A stretch of DNA of 44,423 nt from Candidatus Paraburkholderia schumanniana. GTDB taxonomy: Bacteria > Pseudomonadota > Gammaproteobacteria > Burkholderiales > Burkholderiaceae. Shown here one piece after another: positions 8,486 through 17,727 of the stretch. The position numbers and the translations under genes are program-made. Each line of letters begins with the position of its first letter. Position 1 is the stretch's first letter. The stretch covers positions 1 to 44,423 of the forward strand of contig LFJH01000002.1 of assembly GCA_001189335.2 (NCBI GenBank). The letters are read 5' to 3'. The notes below the pieces were generated by a model, which saw only the letters and a list, made by a program, of their open reading frames with translations, did not search any database and was not told the DNA's origin.

Positions 8486-10036
8486 TTACTTCTGTGCCGG
8501 CACGCGCGGGCGCAGCGGCACGAACTGCGTGTTGTCGCCGCGGCGCACGAGGATCGCGACCATCTTGCTGGCATCGAGATTCTGCGCGACCGCCTCGAAC
8601 TGCTTCGCGCTCGTGATGTCCGTGTCGCCGACGCGCATGATGATGTCGCCCTTCTGGAAGCCCGCGCGCGCCGCGGGACCTTCGACCGCGTCCACCTGCA
8701 CGCCGCTCGTGAGCTTCAGCGCCTTCTTCTGGTCGGCCGGAATGTCGCTGACGGCCAGGCCGAGCGAATTGCTCGCGCGCTCCTTGGGCTGCGGCGTCTT
8801 CTTCTGCTCGGTCTTCGCGACCTTGTCCGGCAGCATTTCGGCGACGGTGATCGGCCGATCGCGCGTCTGGCCCTTGCGCCAGATCGTGAGCGTGGTCTTC
8901 GTGCTCGGCTTGGTGTCGCCCACCATGCGAGGCAGATCCGTCGCCGTATCGACGTTCTGGCCGTTGAACCTCACGATGATGTCCCCCGGCTGCACGCCCG
9001 CCTTGTCAGCCGGACCGCCAGACTCGACGCTCGACACGAGCGCGCCCTGCGCCTTCGGCAACCCGAGCGAATCGGCGACGTCCTTCGTCACCTCGCCGAT
9101 CGCCACCGCGATACGCCCGCGTACCACCTTGCCCGAGGTCTTCAGCTGATCGGCCACGCGCATGGCTTCGTCGATCGGAATCGCGAACGAAATGCCCATG
9201 AAACCGCCCGTGCGGCTGTAGATCTGCGAATTGATGCCGATTACCTCGCCCGCCATGTTGATGAGCGGTCCACCCGAGTTGCCGGGATTTACCGCGACAT
9301 CGGTCTGGATGAACGGCAGGTAATCGCCCGTATCGCGGCCCTTCGCGCTGACGATGCCCGCGGTCACGGTGTTGTCGAGGCCGAACGGCGAGCCGATCGC
9401 GAGCACCCATTCGCCGACGCGCACCTTGTTCGAATTGCCGATGGTGATCGCCGGCAGGTTGGTCGCGCTGATCTTCACCACGGCCCCGTCCGTGCGCTCG
9501 TCGACGCCGACGAGCCGCGCCTTGAATTCGCGCTTGTCGGTGAGCGTGACGTAGATGGTGTCCGCATCGTCCACGACGTGGGCATTGGTCATCACATAGC
9601 CGTCCGTCGACAGGATGAAGCCCGAACCCACGCCGCTGCTCTGCTCGGAGTTGTCTTGGTTGTCGTCCGGCGCGCTGCGGCTGCCGCCCTTGCCCTGGTC
9701 GCCGCCGCCACCGCCATTGTTGCCGCCGCCTCCGCCGCCTCCTCCGCCACCGCGAGGCAGCTGGCCGGGCATCGGAATACCGAAGAAGCGGCGGAAGAAC
9801 TCGGACATGTCGCCGTCGTCGAGGCCGGGCGGGAGGCTGCGCAACTCGCTGCCAGAACCGACTCGCGAGGTCGTGCGAATGTTCACGACCGAGGGCCCCA
9901 CCTTGTCGACGAGCGTCGTGAAGTCCGGCAGGCTCACCGTGGGCACCGCCGCCACAGTTTGCGAGACGAACGGCAGGCACACGGCGAGCGCCGCGGCCAC
10001 GATGAACTTGCGCAGCGAGAAGTTGCTCATACTCAT
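8486..10036 (-). CDS. mucD: Periplasmic serine protease of the DegP/MucD family
   Basis: This HtrA-type protease/chaperone handles misfolded envelope proteins. The 516 residues begin with a signal peptide (about residues 1-30, cut near VAAVP). The catalytic triad is visible: His in TNAHVV, Asp in DERTDGAVVKI and Ser in GNSGGP. Two PDZ domains follow, with GALVSSVESGGPADKAG and GVQVDAVEGPAARAGF. Between the N-terminus and protease domain is a glycine-rich stretch at about residues 96-118 with ten consecutive glycines. It is the last of the rpoE-rseA-mucB-mucD set, where its substrates and the sigma-E response meet. Intact. Confidence 0.95.
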   Translation of the reverse strand: MSMSNFSLRKFIVAAALAVCLPFVSQTVAAVPTVSLPDFTTLVDKVGPSVVNIRTTSRVGSGSELRSLPPGLDDGDMSEFFRRFFGIPMPGQLPRGGGGGGGGGGNNGGGGGDQGKGGSRSAPDDNQDNSEQSSGVGSGFILSTDGYVMTNAHVVDDADTIYVTLTDKREFKARLVGVDERTDGAVVKISATNLPAITIGNSNKVRVGEWVLAIGSPFGLDNTVTAGIVSAKGRDTGDYLPFIQTDVAVNPGNSGGPLINMAGEVIGINSQIYSRTGGFMGISFAIPIDEAMRVADQLKTSGKVVRGRIAVAIGEVTKDVADSLGLPKAQGALVSSVESGGPADKAGVQPGDIIVRFNGQNVDTATDLPRMVGDTKPSTKTTLTIWRKGQTRDRPITVAEMLPDKVAKTEQKKTPQPKERASNSLGLAVSDIPADQKKALKLTSGVQVDAVEGPAARAGFQKGDIIMRVGDTDITSAKQFEAVAQNLDASKMVAILVRRGDNTQFVPLRPRVPAQK

Positions 10037-10056
10037 ATTGGAGGCCGGAAACGGGA

Positions 10057-11103
10057 TTACTTGGAAGCCTTGTATTCTATGGTAGAGGCAAATTGCTGCA
10101 ATGTGGCTTGCGGCACTTCACCCAGCAAGGTAATCCAGAAATCCCCGCGCCGCTTCACCAGTACGTGCGTGGCGCCGCTGTTTCCCGCCCCTTCCTTGCG
10201 CGTATTCTTTTCCACTGGCTCGACGAACACGGAGATCGTCGCGAGACCATCCGAAAACACGGCCTGATCGACTGGAATCGGCGGCTCGCCCTGCTGGCTC
10301 GACTGCATCGGACGGCGCAATTCGCGAATCTTGCGAAAACCCGCGATGTTCGGCGTCAGCTGCCAGCCCTGCGCTTCCATGTCCACCGGCTGCACCGGCG
10401 GCCGGACGATGGTCCAGCCCGACGTGCTGCGGATGCAATTGTCGATCGGCGTCTTGTCGATCGGCCCGCCGAGGCGCACCTGCGAGAACGAGAGTTGCTC
10501 GAGCACCTGGCCGTCCGCATCGAGCGTCTGCGCGCGCAGCAGCAGGCCGGTTTTAGCGTCGGCCCACAGCTTGTAGGCGAATCGGTACGAATCTTTGGGA
10601 TCGAGCTCGATCACCTGGCTCTCCACGCCCGCGACGCGGTCGGTGCCCAGCAGCTTCGGCTCGTAGACGGACAATACCTGATCGCCCGTCGTGGCGAGCA
10701 ATGCCGGGAACGAATCCCGGTTCTGCCGATGCTCGACCACCAGCAGATGCCGCTCGGGGACGAACGTGAACATGTCGTCGTCGTGGCGCAGCATCTTGCG
10801 TGGCGCGCCGTCCAGGCTTTCGAGCGATTCGTATTTGCCGTCGCCGCGCGCGGCGACATGCGTGATGCGCGAGGACTGGACCGTGGTGCCACGCTGATAG
10901 ACGAACGTGCCCTCGTAGTTCTGCTGCTGGGCCGCTTCGTGAATGCGGTTGAGCAGAGTGGCGGCTGTCTTGCGTGCAGCGGCGGGATCGTCTCCCTGGG
11001 CGAATACGCCCGATGCCGCCGTCAACAACGCGGCTGCGCAGAGCATCAATGCCGGCAGCCGTCCCCAGTAGTTCGTTTTATTCAACCACACACTCAGTAT
11101 CAA
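10057..11103 (-). CDS. rseB: Sigma-E regulatory protein MucB/RseB
   Basis: RseB is a periplasmic protein that binds the anti-sigma factor RseA and shields it from DegS until lipopolysaccharide or misfolded lipoprotein signals displace it. The 348 residues begin with a signal peptide (LPALMLCAAALLTAASGVFA) and show NYEGTFVYQRG, the MucB/RseB N-terminal domain signature, then the small C-terminal domain ending in the LLGEVPQATLQQFA region. The gene starts 1 bp after the rseA stop and ends 20 bp before mucD. Length is normal. Intact. Confidence 0.93.
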   Translation of the reverse strand: MILSVWLNKTNYWGRLPALMLCAAALLTAASGVFAQGDDPAAARKTAATLLNRIHEAAQQQNYEGTFVYQRGTTVQSSRITHVAARGDGKYESLESLDGAPRKMLRHDDDMFTFVPERHLLVVEHRQNRDSFPALLATTGDQVLSVYEPKLLGTDRVAGVESQVIELDPKDSYRFAYKLWADAKTGLLLRAQTLDADGQVLEQLSFSQVRLGGPIDKTPIDNCIRSTSGWTIVRPPVQPVDMEAQGWQLTPNIAGFRKIRELRRPMQSSQQGEPPIPVDQAVFSDGLATISVFVEPVEKNTRKEGAGNSGATHVLVKRRGDFWITLLGEVPQATLQQFASTIEYKASK

Positions 11104-11104
11104 A

Positions 11105-11725
11105 TTATTGACCCTGCGATGTAGCGGCCGCGCGAATCAAGGGCATGGAGCCGGGCATCACAGGCTGTTGGGAAAACTGCTGATGCGCTTCGAGGTATTG
11201 GTCGAGATCGGCGTCGCGGATGATGTTCGCTTCGACGATCGGCGTGCGGGTGGTCGCCGCCGGCACCGACGCGAGCGCCACGCGCTGTACCGAATCAGCC
11301 TGTGCGACGCTCGCCACCTGCGCACCGGGGCGGCTGTCCACGCCTTGCAGCTGCGGCACCACGATCCAGGTCAATGTCGCTGCTGCCGCCGCCACCGCGA
11401 AAGCGGGCATCACGCGCCGGCTCAGCATTCCGCCACGCGCCTTCGCCGCCGCAGGCGCGAGCACGTGCGCTTCAGCCTCGAAACGTTTGGAGAATACGGC
11501 CATGAACGCGCCACTGCGCGCTGGGCTGACCGCAAGATCGTCGGAGCGCAGTGCGTCACCGATCAGGTGATAGTCCGACCACGCCGCGCGCTCGTCGTTT
11601 TTCAGTTCCGCGAGGAACTGGCCGATGCTGCCAATCTCGTCGAGCGATTCACCGTCGACGAATGCCGACATGCGCTCGCCGCGCGAACCCGCTTGTGTCT
11701 GATTCTGCATCGAGACCGACCCCAT
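11105..11725 (-). CDS. rseA: Anti-sigma-E factor RseA
   Basis: RseA holds sigma-E at the inner membrane. With the start chosen at 11725 the protein is 206 residues. The cytoplasmic domain has GERMSAFVDGE and WSDYHLIGDALRS, typical of the RseA N-terminal domain; one membrane segment lies around residues 105-125 (VMPAFAVAAAAATLTWIVV); a periplasmic tail of about 80 residues follows, binding RseB. The start could also be the ATG at 11737 or 11710; the open frame runs further upstream into rpoE territory but lacks family similarity there. Intact, with rseB 1 bp downstream. Confidence 0.88.
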   Translation of the reverse strand: MGSVSMQNQTQAGSRGERMSAFVDGESLDEIGSIGQFLAELKNDERAAWSDYHLIGDALRSDDLAVSPARSGAFMAVFSKRFEAEAHVLAPAAAKARGGMLSRRVMPAFAVAAAAATLTWIVVPQLQGVDSRPGAQVASVAQADSVQRVALASVPAATTRTPIVEANIIRDADLDQYLEAHQQFSQQPVMPGSMPLIRAAATSQGQ

Positions 11726-11802
11726 GATGCGCCCCATCTTTGACCCCACCCCGTAGTGACACCAACTGCCAGATATCGCGTCCTTGCCCCGTGGTCTGCC
11801 GA

Positions 11803-12402
11803 CTACCAGCGTTTGCCTTCGAGAGTGTCCAACAATGGACGTAATTTTGCCGCAATGGCTTCGCGAGCACGGAAAATTCTTGATCTGACGGTGCCGATGG
11901 GGCAATCCATCATTTCCGCGATTTCCTCGTAACTCAGTCCTTCAATTTCCCGAAGCGTGATGGCGGTGCGCAGTTCCTCCGGCAGCAATGCCATTGCGGC
12001 GTTGACCGTCTGAGCAATCTGCTTGCTCATCAACATCGACTCGGGCGTGTTGATATCTCTTAGTTGGTCGGCGTCGGAGAAAGTTTCCGCTTCTTCTGCA
12101 TCGGCTTCGGTAGAAGTGGGAGCGCGGCGGCCCTGCGTCGCAAGGTAATTCTTTGCCGTGTTGACGGCAATCCGGTACAGCCATGTATAGAACGCCGATT
12201 CGCCCCGAAATTGCGGCAGCGCGCGATATGCTTTGATGAACGCGTCCTGAGCGACGTCCTCGACCTCGGCGGGGTCGCGCACGAGGCGCGAGATCAGTCG
12301 AATGATCTTGCGGTGGTATTTGGCGACCAGCAGTTCAAACGCGGCCTTGTCACCCTTCTGGACACGCTCGACCAGCAATTGGTCGATTTCTTTTTCACTC
12401 AC
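11803..12402 (-). CDS. rpoE: RNA polymerase sigma-E factor (RpoE/AlgU)
   Basis: This ECF sigma factor directs the envelope-stress regulon. The 199 residues start at GTG (12402), giving VSEKEIDQLLVERVQ. Region 2 includes the -10 recognition segment around VEDVAQDAFIKAYRAL and FRGESAFYTWLYRIAVN; region 4 contains LPEELRTAITLREIEGLSYE and the helix-turn-helix CPIGTVRSRIFRAREA. Length is close to that of E. coli RpoE (191). rseA, rseB and mucD follow on the same strand, the standard sigma-E operon. I looked for a sigma-E type GAACTT...TCAAA autoregulatory promoter upstream and did not find a clear one. Confidence 0.95.
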   Translation of the reverse strand: MSEKEIDQLLVERVQKGDKAAFELLVAKYHRKIIRLISRLVRDPAEVEDVAQDAFIKAYRALPQFRGESAFYTWLYRIAVNTAKNYLATQGRRAPTSTEADAEEAETFSDADQLRDINTPESMLMSKQIAQTVNAAMALLPEELRTAITLREIEGLSYEEIAEMMDCPIGTVRSRIFRAREAIAAKLRPLLDTLEGKRW

Positions 12403-12498
12403 CTGGGAAATCCGTTTAACTTGGGGGTGTTGCGCGGAGGGCTATTGTAGCGTTCCCGCCTGTAAGGCAACTGGAACACTCATGAGCCGTTACAGTCG

Positions 12499-12997
12499 TT
12501 ACAGGTGAGAAGCGGCCGCGCGACAGGCCTGGACGGCAAGCTGGCGGAAGGTGTCGGCGTCCACGGAATCGGCCGCGACGAGGAGCGTTTCGCGGCGCCC
12601 GCGGGCGCCGAAAAGCGTCAGCGCAAGCAACCAGCCGCTCCACTGCGCGCATCCCGCGATGCGCGTGTGCCGCATGTCGCCGGTTCGGCTCCAGAGCGTG
12701 AGGCCGCTCGAATGCAGGCCGATGACCGTCGGCTGAACCCGCATCCATCGATACGACGCGAGCCCGAGTGCCCGACGCGAGCCCGAGTGCCGCGAGCGTC
12801 GCTGCACATGCCACCGCCGCGTGTCCGGCGTGTTCCGTATGCGCGAACATGCACTGGAACACCGAGCCGACCGCTACGCTCACGAATCCGAGCAGCGCGG
12901 TCCGCAAGAAACGCGATGGCCGCATCGCGACGCCCGGCGTGAAGCCGGTTTCCCGATGCGGCCGATCCACGCGCGCGCCCGTCATGTCGATCCCCAT
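12499..12997 (-). pseudogene. YgfX-like membrane protein, frameshifted by a 19-bp tandem duplication
   Basis: The N-terminal half (MRPSRFLRTALLGFVSVAVG, then AACAATLAALGLAS) carries two hydrophobic segments; the C-terminal half lies in another frame (SYRWMRVQPTVIG to SVDADTFRQLAVQACR). DSVDADTFRQL resembles the DSLDADxFRRL signature of YgfX-type proteins. The frames meet exactly at a perfect 19-bp tandem duplication (12754-12791). Removing one copy joins LAALGLAS directly to YRWMRVQPT and restores one open frame. Products of this family are small inner-membrane proteins of debated function. The gene follows fabF by 19 bp. The start is uncertain: ATGs at 12997, 12985 and 12925 are possible. 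Confidence 0.78.
12754..12791. repeat. Perfect 19-bp tandem duplication
   Basis: CGACGCGAGCCCGAGTGCC occurs at 12754-12772 and again at 12773-12791 with no mismatch. Nineteen is not a multiple of three, so it breaks the ygfX-like frame. Confidence 0.95.
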
Positions 12998-13016
12998 GAT
13001 GACGAGCGCGCCGTGC

Positions 13017-14255
13017 TCAGTGGCGCTTGAAGACGAGTGAGCCGTTCGTGCCGCCGAAGCCGAACGAGTTCTTCACCGCCACGTCGATCTTCATTTCCCG
13101 CGCCGTGTTCGCGCAGTGGTCCAGGTCGCACTTCGGATCCTGGTTGAAGATGTTGATGGTCGGCGGCGACACCTGATTGTGGATGGCGAGCACGGTGAAC
13201 ACCGACTCCAGGCCGCCCGCGCCGCCGAGGAGGTGGCCCGTCATCGACTTGGTGGAGTTCACGACGACCTTCTTCGCCTGATCGCCGAGCGCGCGCGTAA
13301 TGCCGATCGTCTCCGCGATGTCGCCGAGCGGCGTGGATGTGCCGTGCGCGTTGACGTAATTCACTTCGTCCGGGTTGACGCGCGCGTTCTTCATCGCGTT
13401 GACCATCGCGCGGCGTCCGCCGTCGCCGTCTTCCGGCGGTGCGGTCATGTGGAAGGCGTCGCCGCTCATGCCGTAGCCGAGCACTTCAGCGTAGATCTTC
13501 GCGCCACGCTTCTTCGCATGCTCGTACTCTTCGAGCACCATCACGCCCGCGCCTTCGCCGAGCACGAAGCCGTCGCGGTCGGTGTCCCACGGACGGCTGG
13601 CCGTGGCCGGATCGTCGTTGCGCTGCGAAAGCGCGTGCGCCGCCGCGAAGCCGCCGATGCCGAGCGGAGAGACGGTCGCTTCCGCGCCGCCCGCGACCAT
13701 CACGTCGGCGTCACCGTATTCGATCAGGCGCGAGGCCTCGCCGATGCAGTGCAGGCCGGTGGTACAGGCCGTGACCATCGACAGGTTCGGGCCCTTGAGG
13801 CCGAAGCGGATCGACAAATGGCCCGAGATCATGTTGATGATCGATGCCGGCACGAAGAACGGCGAGATGCGGCGCGGACCGCGGTTCAGCAGTTCGGTCT
13901 GCGTGACTTCGATCATCGGCAGCCCGCCGATGCCCGAACCAACCACGACGCCCACGCGCTCCGCGTTTTCATCGGTGATCTCGAGGCCACTGTCCTGCAT
14001 GGCCTGAACGCCCGCCGCGAAGCCGTAATGGATGAATGTATCCATATGACGCGCTTCCTTGGCGGGCATGTACTCCTCGATGTTGAAGCCCTTCACTTCC
14101 CCCGCGAAACGCGTGGAGAAGTTCGTGGCGTCGAACTTCGTGATATTGGCGATGCCCGACTTGCCTGCGACCAGGTTGGCCCAGCCGTCGGCAACGGTAT
14201 TGCCGACAGGCGACACGAGCCCCAGGCCTGTAACAACAACTCGACGACGGTTCAC
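13017..14255 (-). CDS. fabF: 3-oxoacyl-[ACP] synthase II (FabF)
   Basis: FabF elongates acyl-ACP by condensation with malonyl-ACP. The 412 residues contain the active-site cysteine in [13 protein letters not shown] (about residue 164), the two histidines in [11 protein letters not shown] and [15 protein letters not shown], and end [15 protein letters not shown], the normal C-terminus. The N-terminus [18 protein letters not shown] is canonical. It follows acpP at a distance of 158 bp containing a terminator-like hairpin. It completes the plsX-fabH-fabD-fabG-acpP-fabF cluster. Confidence 0.97.
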   Translation of the reverse strand: MNRRRVVVTGLGLVSPVGNTVADGWANLVAGKSGIANITKFDATNFSTRFAGEVKGFNIEEYMPAKEARHMDTFIHYGFAAGVQAMQDSGLEITDENAERVGVVVGSGIGGLPMIEVTQTELLNRGPRRISPFFVPASIINMISGHLSIRFGLKGPNLSMVTACTTGLHCIGEASRLIEYGDADVMVAGGAEATVSPLGIGGFAAAHALSQRNDDPATASRPWDTDRDGFVLGEGAGVMVLEEYEHAKKRGAKIYAEVLGYGMSGDAFHMTAPPEDGDGGRRAMVNAMKNARVNPDEVNYVNAHGTSTPLGDIAETIGITRALGDQAKKVVVNSTKSMTGHLLGGAGGLESVFTVLAIHNQVSPPTINIFNQDPKCDLDHCANTAREMKIDVAVKNSFGFGGTNGSLVFKRH

Positions 14256-14281
14256 GGTAACCCCTTATCCATAGAATGACG

Positions 14282-14333
14282 AAAAACAAAAGCCACAGCG
14301 GCCACAGGAAACCGCCCTGTGTGCCCTGTGGCT
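14282..14333 (-). terminator. Terminator/attenuator between acpP and fabF
   Basis: On the minus strand, AGCCACAG (14333-14326) pairs with CTGTGGCT (14297-14290), and the 3' arm runs into TTTGTTTTT (14290-14282). An additional internal CCTGTGG segment could extend or compete with the stem. Placed after acpP and before fabF, it would let acpP be made in excess over fabF, as needed for an abundant carrier protein. Confidence 0.65.
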
Positions 14334-14413
14334 GTGATATCGGTCAACAGCGCGGTCCTTGCAGCGACGCTTCATCAACGCTCGGGAGCGATGTGTCGCT
14401 GGCGCGTCCGGCG

Positions 14414-14653
14414 TTAAGTCTTGACGTTCGCGCGAGCGTAGTCGATCGCTTGCTGAACCGTCGTGATCTTTTCGGCCTCTTCGTCGGGAATTTCCATGCC
14501 GAATTCATCTTCGAGCGCCATCACGAGTTCGACGGTATCGAGCGAGTCAGCGCCCAGATCGTTCACGAACGAAGCCTCGTTCTTGATTTCGGCTTCCGCC
14601 ACGCCCAGTTGTTCGGCGACGATCTTCTTCACGCGCTGTTCGATGTTGTCCAT
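14414..14653 (-). CDS. acpP: Acyl carrier protein
   Basis: This 79-residue acidic protein carries growing acyl chains on a phosphopantetheine arm attached by AcpS. The attachment serine is in GADSLDTVE (Ser37). The sequence [18 protein letters not shown] and the C-terminal [16 protein letters not shown] are typical. A strong GGAGG lies 7 bases before the ATG. An extended -10 promoter candidate (TGATAAAAT) lies about 45 bp upstream and a terminator-like hairpin follows, so it may be expressed on its own as well as from the fab cluster. Confidence 0.97.
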
Positions 14654-14697
14654 GCAGCCCTCCGAGGGGAAAAAAGTTCAAAAATACGAGTGCGCGC

Positions 14698-14706
14698 ATT
14701 TTATCA
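14698..14706 (-). promoter_or_regulatory. Candidate extended -10 promoter for acpP
   Basis: On the minus strand this reads TGATAAAAT, matching a TGn extended -10 followed by TAAAAT. No good -35 is seen at 17 bp, which extended -10 promoters tolerate. It lies about 45 bp before the acpP start, within the 247-bp fabG-acpP gap, the only stretch of that gap where I see a signal. Confidence 0.45.
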
Positions 14707-14900
14707 GGTTTGGACCCGCAAAATACGGCGCGTCAGTTCCATGCTCCGCCGGCCGGTGCGCTTCAGGAAGAACGCTGCCGGGGCGTCGCGATGATTCCTT
14801 GCCGCCGCGCGAATACGGTGCGCACGATGCCGCGTCGAGCATTTTGCGCGCCCGTCCGGCGCGGATATTAAGCGAAAAACGGCGAAATGCCTATTACGCG

Positions 14901-15641
14901 TTACATGTACATGCCGCCGTTCACATGCAGCGTCGTGCCGGTGATGTAACCGGCGAACGGCGATGCCAGGAACGCCACAGCATGCGCGATATCTTCGGGG
15001 CTGCCCAGTCGGCCAAGTGGTATCTGCGCGGTGAGTGCGGTGCGCTGCTCTTCGGGCAAAACCTTGGTCATGTCCGTGTCGATGAAACCCGGTGCGATGC
15101 AGTTCACGGTGATGCCGCGGCTGCCGATTTCCCGCGCGAGCGCGCGCGTCATGCCCGCGACGCCGGCCTTCGCCGCCGCGTAGTTCGCCTGGCCGGGATT
15201 GCCCGATGATCCGACCACCGACGTGATGTTGATGATGCGGCCGCCGCGCGTCTTCATCATCGGGCGCAGGACGGCGCGCGACAGGCGGAATACAGCGCGC
15301 AGATTGGTGTCGATGACGGCGTCGAATTCGTCGTCCTTCATGCGCATCGCGAGCTGGTCCTTCGTGATGCCCGCGTTGTTCACGAGCACGTTCAGGCCGC
15401 CGAACTCCTTGACGGTCGCATCGATGAACGCGTCGGCCGCGGCCGCGTCGTTCACGTTCAGCACGGCGCCGCGGCCCTTGCTGCCCGCCTGCTGAAGCGC
15501 TTCCGTGATGCCGGCCGCGCCGCTCTCGCTCGTCGCCGTGCCGATGACCGTCGCGCCCTGCTTCGCGAGCTCGAGCGCGATCGCGCGTCCGATGCCGCGC
15601 GACGCGCCCGTGACGATTGCTACTTGGTTTTCCAGATTCAT
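14901..15641 (-). CDS. fabG: 3-oxoacyl-[ACP] reductase (FabG)
   Basis: FabG reduces beta-ketoacyl-ACP with NADPH. The 246 residues show the short-chain dehydrogenase features: TGASRGIGRAIA nucleotide-binding loop, NNAG motif, the catalytic serine in NITSVVGSSG, YAAAKAG with catalytic Tyr and Lys, and the C-terminus GTTLHVNGGMYM typical of FabG. It follows fabD by 22 bp in the same transcription unit. Length is normal and the gene is intact. Confidence 0.97.
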   Translation of the reverse strand: MNLENQVAIVTGASRGIGRAIALELAKQGATVIGTATSESGAAGITEALQQAGSKGRGAVLNVNDAAAADAFIDATVKEFGGLNVLVNNAGITKDQLAMRMKDDEFDAVIDTNLRAVFRLSRAVLRPMMKTRGGRIINITSVVGSSGNPGQANYAAAKAGVAGMTRALAREIGSRGITVNCIAPGFIDTDMTKVLPEEQRTALTAQIPLGRLGSPEDIAHAVAFLASPFAGYITGTTLHVNGGMYM

Positions 15642-15663
15642 TTGTCGTTCCCTAATCCAACGG

Positions 15664-16596
15664 TCACGCAGCTATCAGCTTGCGCGTTTCCTCGAGCGAG
15701 GCCGGATCGAAGACCGCGCCGCCGACGAGATTGCCGTCGATGCGCTTCGTCAGGCCCGCGAGGACCTTGCCCGGACCGCATTCGATGACGTGCGTGACGC
15801 CGTCCTTCGCCATCGCCTGCACGCACTCGACCCAGCGCACCGGACCGGCTGCCTGGCGCACGAGCGCATCCTTGATAGCGGCGGGATCCGAGACGATCGC
15901 GACATCGACGTTATTGATCAGCGGAATCTGCGGCGCCTGGATCTCGACACGGGCGAGATAGTCGCACAACTGTTCCGACGCGGGCTTGAGCAGCGACGAA
16001 TGGAACGGCGCCGACACCGGCAGCGGCAGCGCACGCTTCGCCCCCTTCGCCTTGGCCACTTCGCAGGCTTTTTCGACAGCGGCCTTAGAGCCGGCGATCA
16101 CCACCTGCGCCGGCGCATTGAAGTTCACCGCCTCGACGACACCCGCCGAAGATGCCTCCGCGCAGACTGCGCGCACGGTGTCGTCGTCGAGGCCGAGAAT
16201 CGCGGCCATGCCGCCTTCGCCCACCGGCACGGCGCCTTGCATGGCCTGCGCGCGGAAGCGCACGAGCGGCACGGCGTCCGCGAACGCGAGCGCGCCTGCC
16301 GCGACGAGCGCGGTGTATTCGCCGAGGCTGTGGCCCGCGACGATCGCAGGCTTCAGGCCGCTTTCCTTTTCCCACAAGCGGTAGATCGCGTACGCCGCCG
16401 TCAGCATGACGGGCTGCGTGTTCGTCGTCAGATTCAGCTCTTCTGCCGGACCTTCGGCGATCAGCTTGCCGAGATCCTGACCGAGCGAGTCGGAAGCCTG
16501 CTGAACGATCTCGCGCACGATGTCGTGGTCGGCGAATGCATTCAGCATGCCGATCGACTGCGAGCCCTGTCCGGGGAAAACGAACGCAAATTTCAT
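15664..16596 (-). CDS. fabD: Malonyl-CoA:ACP transacylase (FabD)
   Basis: FabD loads malonyl groups from CoA onto ACP. With the start at 16596 (MKFAFVFPGQGSQSIGM, preceded by GAGGA) the protein has 310 residues. The nucleophile is in GHSLGEYTAL, and the catalytic histidine in SAPFHSSLL. The open frame continues 16 codons upstream without similarity, so the downstream ATG is preferred. It lies between fabH (141 bp upstream) and fabG. Confidence 0.96.
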   Translation of the reverse strand: MKFAFVFPGQGSQSIGMLNAFADHDIVREIVQQASDSLGQDLGKLIAEGPAEELNLTTNTQPVMLTAAYAIYRLWEKESGLKPAIVAGHSLGEYTALVAAGALAFADAVPLVRFRAQAMQGAVPVGEGGMAAILGLDDDTVRAVCAEASSAGVVEAVNFNAPAQVVIAGSKAAVEKACEVAKAKGAKRALPLPVSAPFHSSLLKPASEQLCDYLARVEIQAPQIPLINNVDVAIVSDPAAIKDALVRQAAGPVRWVECVQAMAKDGVTHVIECGPGKVLAGLTKRIDGNLVGGAVFDPASLEETRKLIAA

Positions 16597-16737
16597 ATCG
16601 TCCTCGTTGATTGGAATGACCCGCGATGTCGCCGGAGACTGCACGCGCGCCGCGCGCCCGTGCGGCGCGCTGGCGTTTATCGTGGCGACGGGATCAGTTG
16701 CGAATAGGGTGAGGGAATCGATGAACCGATCAGCAGA

Positions 16738-17727
16738 TCAGTAGCGGATGACCGACGCGCCCCACGTGAAACCGCCGCCCACGCCTTCGATCAGCACGTT
16801 GTCGCCGCGCTTGATGCGGCCGTCGCGCACTACGACGTCGAGCGCGAGCGGAATCGACGCCGCCGACGTATTGCCGTGCTCGCCGACCGTCACGACCATG
16901 CGCTCGGGCGGCAGATGCAGCTTGCGGGCCGTGCTCTGCATGATGCGGATATTGGCCTGATGGGGAATCAGCCAGTCGATGTCTTGCGGCGTAAGCTTCG
17001 CCTTGTCGAGCGCTTCGAGCGCGACTTTTTCCAGCACGTTGACCGCGAGCTTGAACACTGCCTGGCCATCCATGTGCAGGAACGCACGGCCTTCCACCAC
17101 GCCGCCGTTCACATTGCCCGGCGTACAAAGAATGTCGGCATAGCTGCCGTCCGCGTGCAACGCGCTCGAGAGCACGCCCGGTTCCTCGGACGCCTGCAGG
17201 ATGACCGCGCCCGCGCCGTCGCCGAACAGCACGCAAGTGGTGCGGTCGTTGAAATCGAGGATGCGCGAGAACGTTTCCGCGCCGACGATGAGCGCCGTGC
17301 GGTTCATCCCGCTGCGAATGAAGCTGTCCGCGGTAGCGACGCCATATGCGAAGCCGGAGCACACGGCCTGCACGTCGAACGCCGCGCCGTTGTTCTTGAT
17401 ACCCAGCTTGTTCTGCAGCAGGCAGGCCGTGCTCGGGAACACGAAGTCCGGCGTGGAAGTCGCGACGATGATCAGATCGATCGACTGCGGATCGATGCCT
17501 GCGGCCTCGATCGCCTTCTGCGAGGCGACGAGCGCGAGATCGCTGGTCGTTTGATTGGGCGCTGCGAAGTGGCGCGCGTGAATGCCGGTGCGCGCGACGA
17601 TCCATTCGTCGCTTGTCTCGACGCCCTGCTTCGCGAGACGATCCGCCAAGTCCCGATTCGTGACGCGCTCGGCCGGCAGATAGCTGCCCGTGCCCAGCAC
17701 GCGAGAGTAAAGGTTGGATTGAGCCAT
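16738..17727 (-). CDS. fabH: 3-oxoacyl-[ACP] synthase III (FabH)
   Basis: FabH starts fatty-acid synthesis by condensing acetyl-CoA with malonyl-ACP. The 329 residues contain the active-site cysteine in [11 protein letters not shown], histidine in [11 protein letters not shown] and asparagine in [14 protein letters not shown], in the expected order. The start codon overlaps the last base of the plsX stop (TAATG), implying coupled translation. Intact and of normal length. Confidence 0.97.
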   Translation of the reverse strand: MAQSNLYSRVLGTGSYLPAERVTNRDLADRLAKQGVETSDEWIVARTGIHARHFAAPNQTTSDLALVASQKAIEAAGIDPQSIDLIIVATSTPDFVFPSTACLLQNKLGIKNNGAAFDVQAVCSGFAYGVATADSFIRSGMNRTALIVGAETFSRILDFNDRTTCVLFGDGAGAVILQASEEPGVLSSALHADGSYADILCTPGNVNGGVVEGRAFLHMDGQAVFKLAVNVLEKVALEALDKAKLTPQDIDWLIPHQANIRIMQSTARKLHLPPERMVVTVGEHGNTSAASIPLALDVVVRDGRIKRGDNVLIEGVGGGFTWGASVIRY

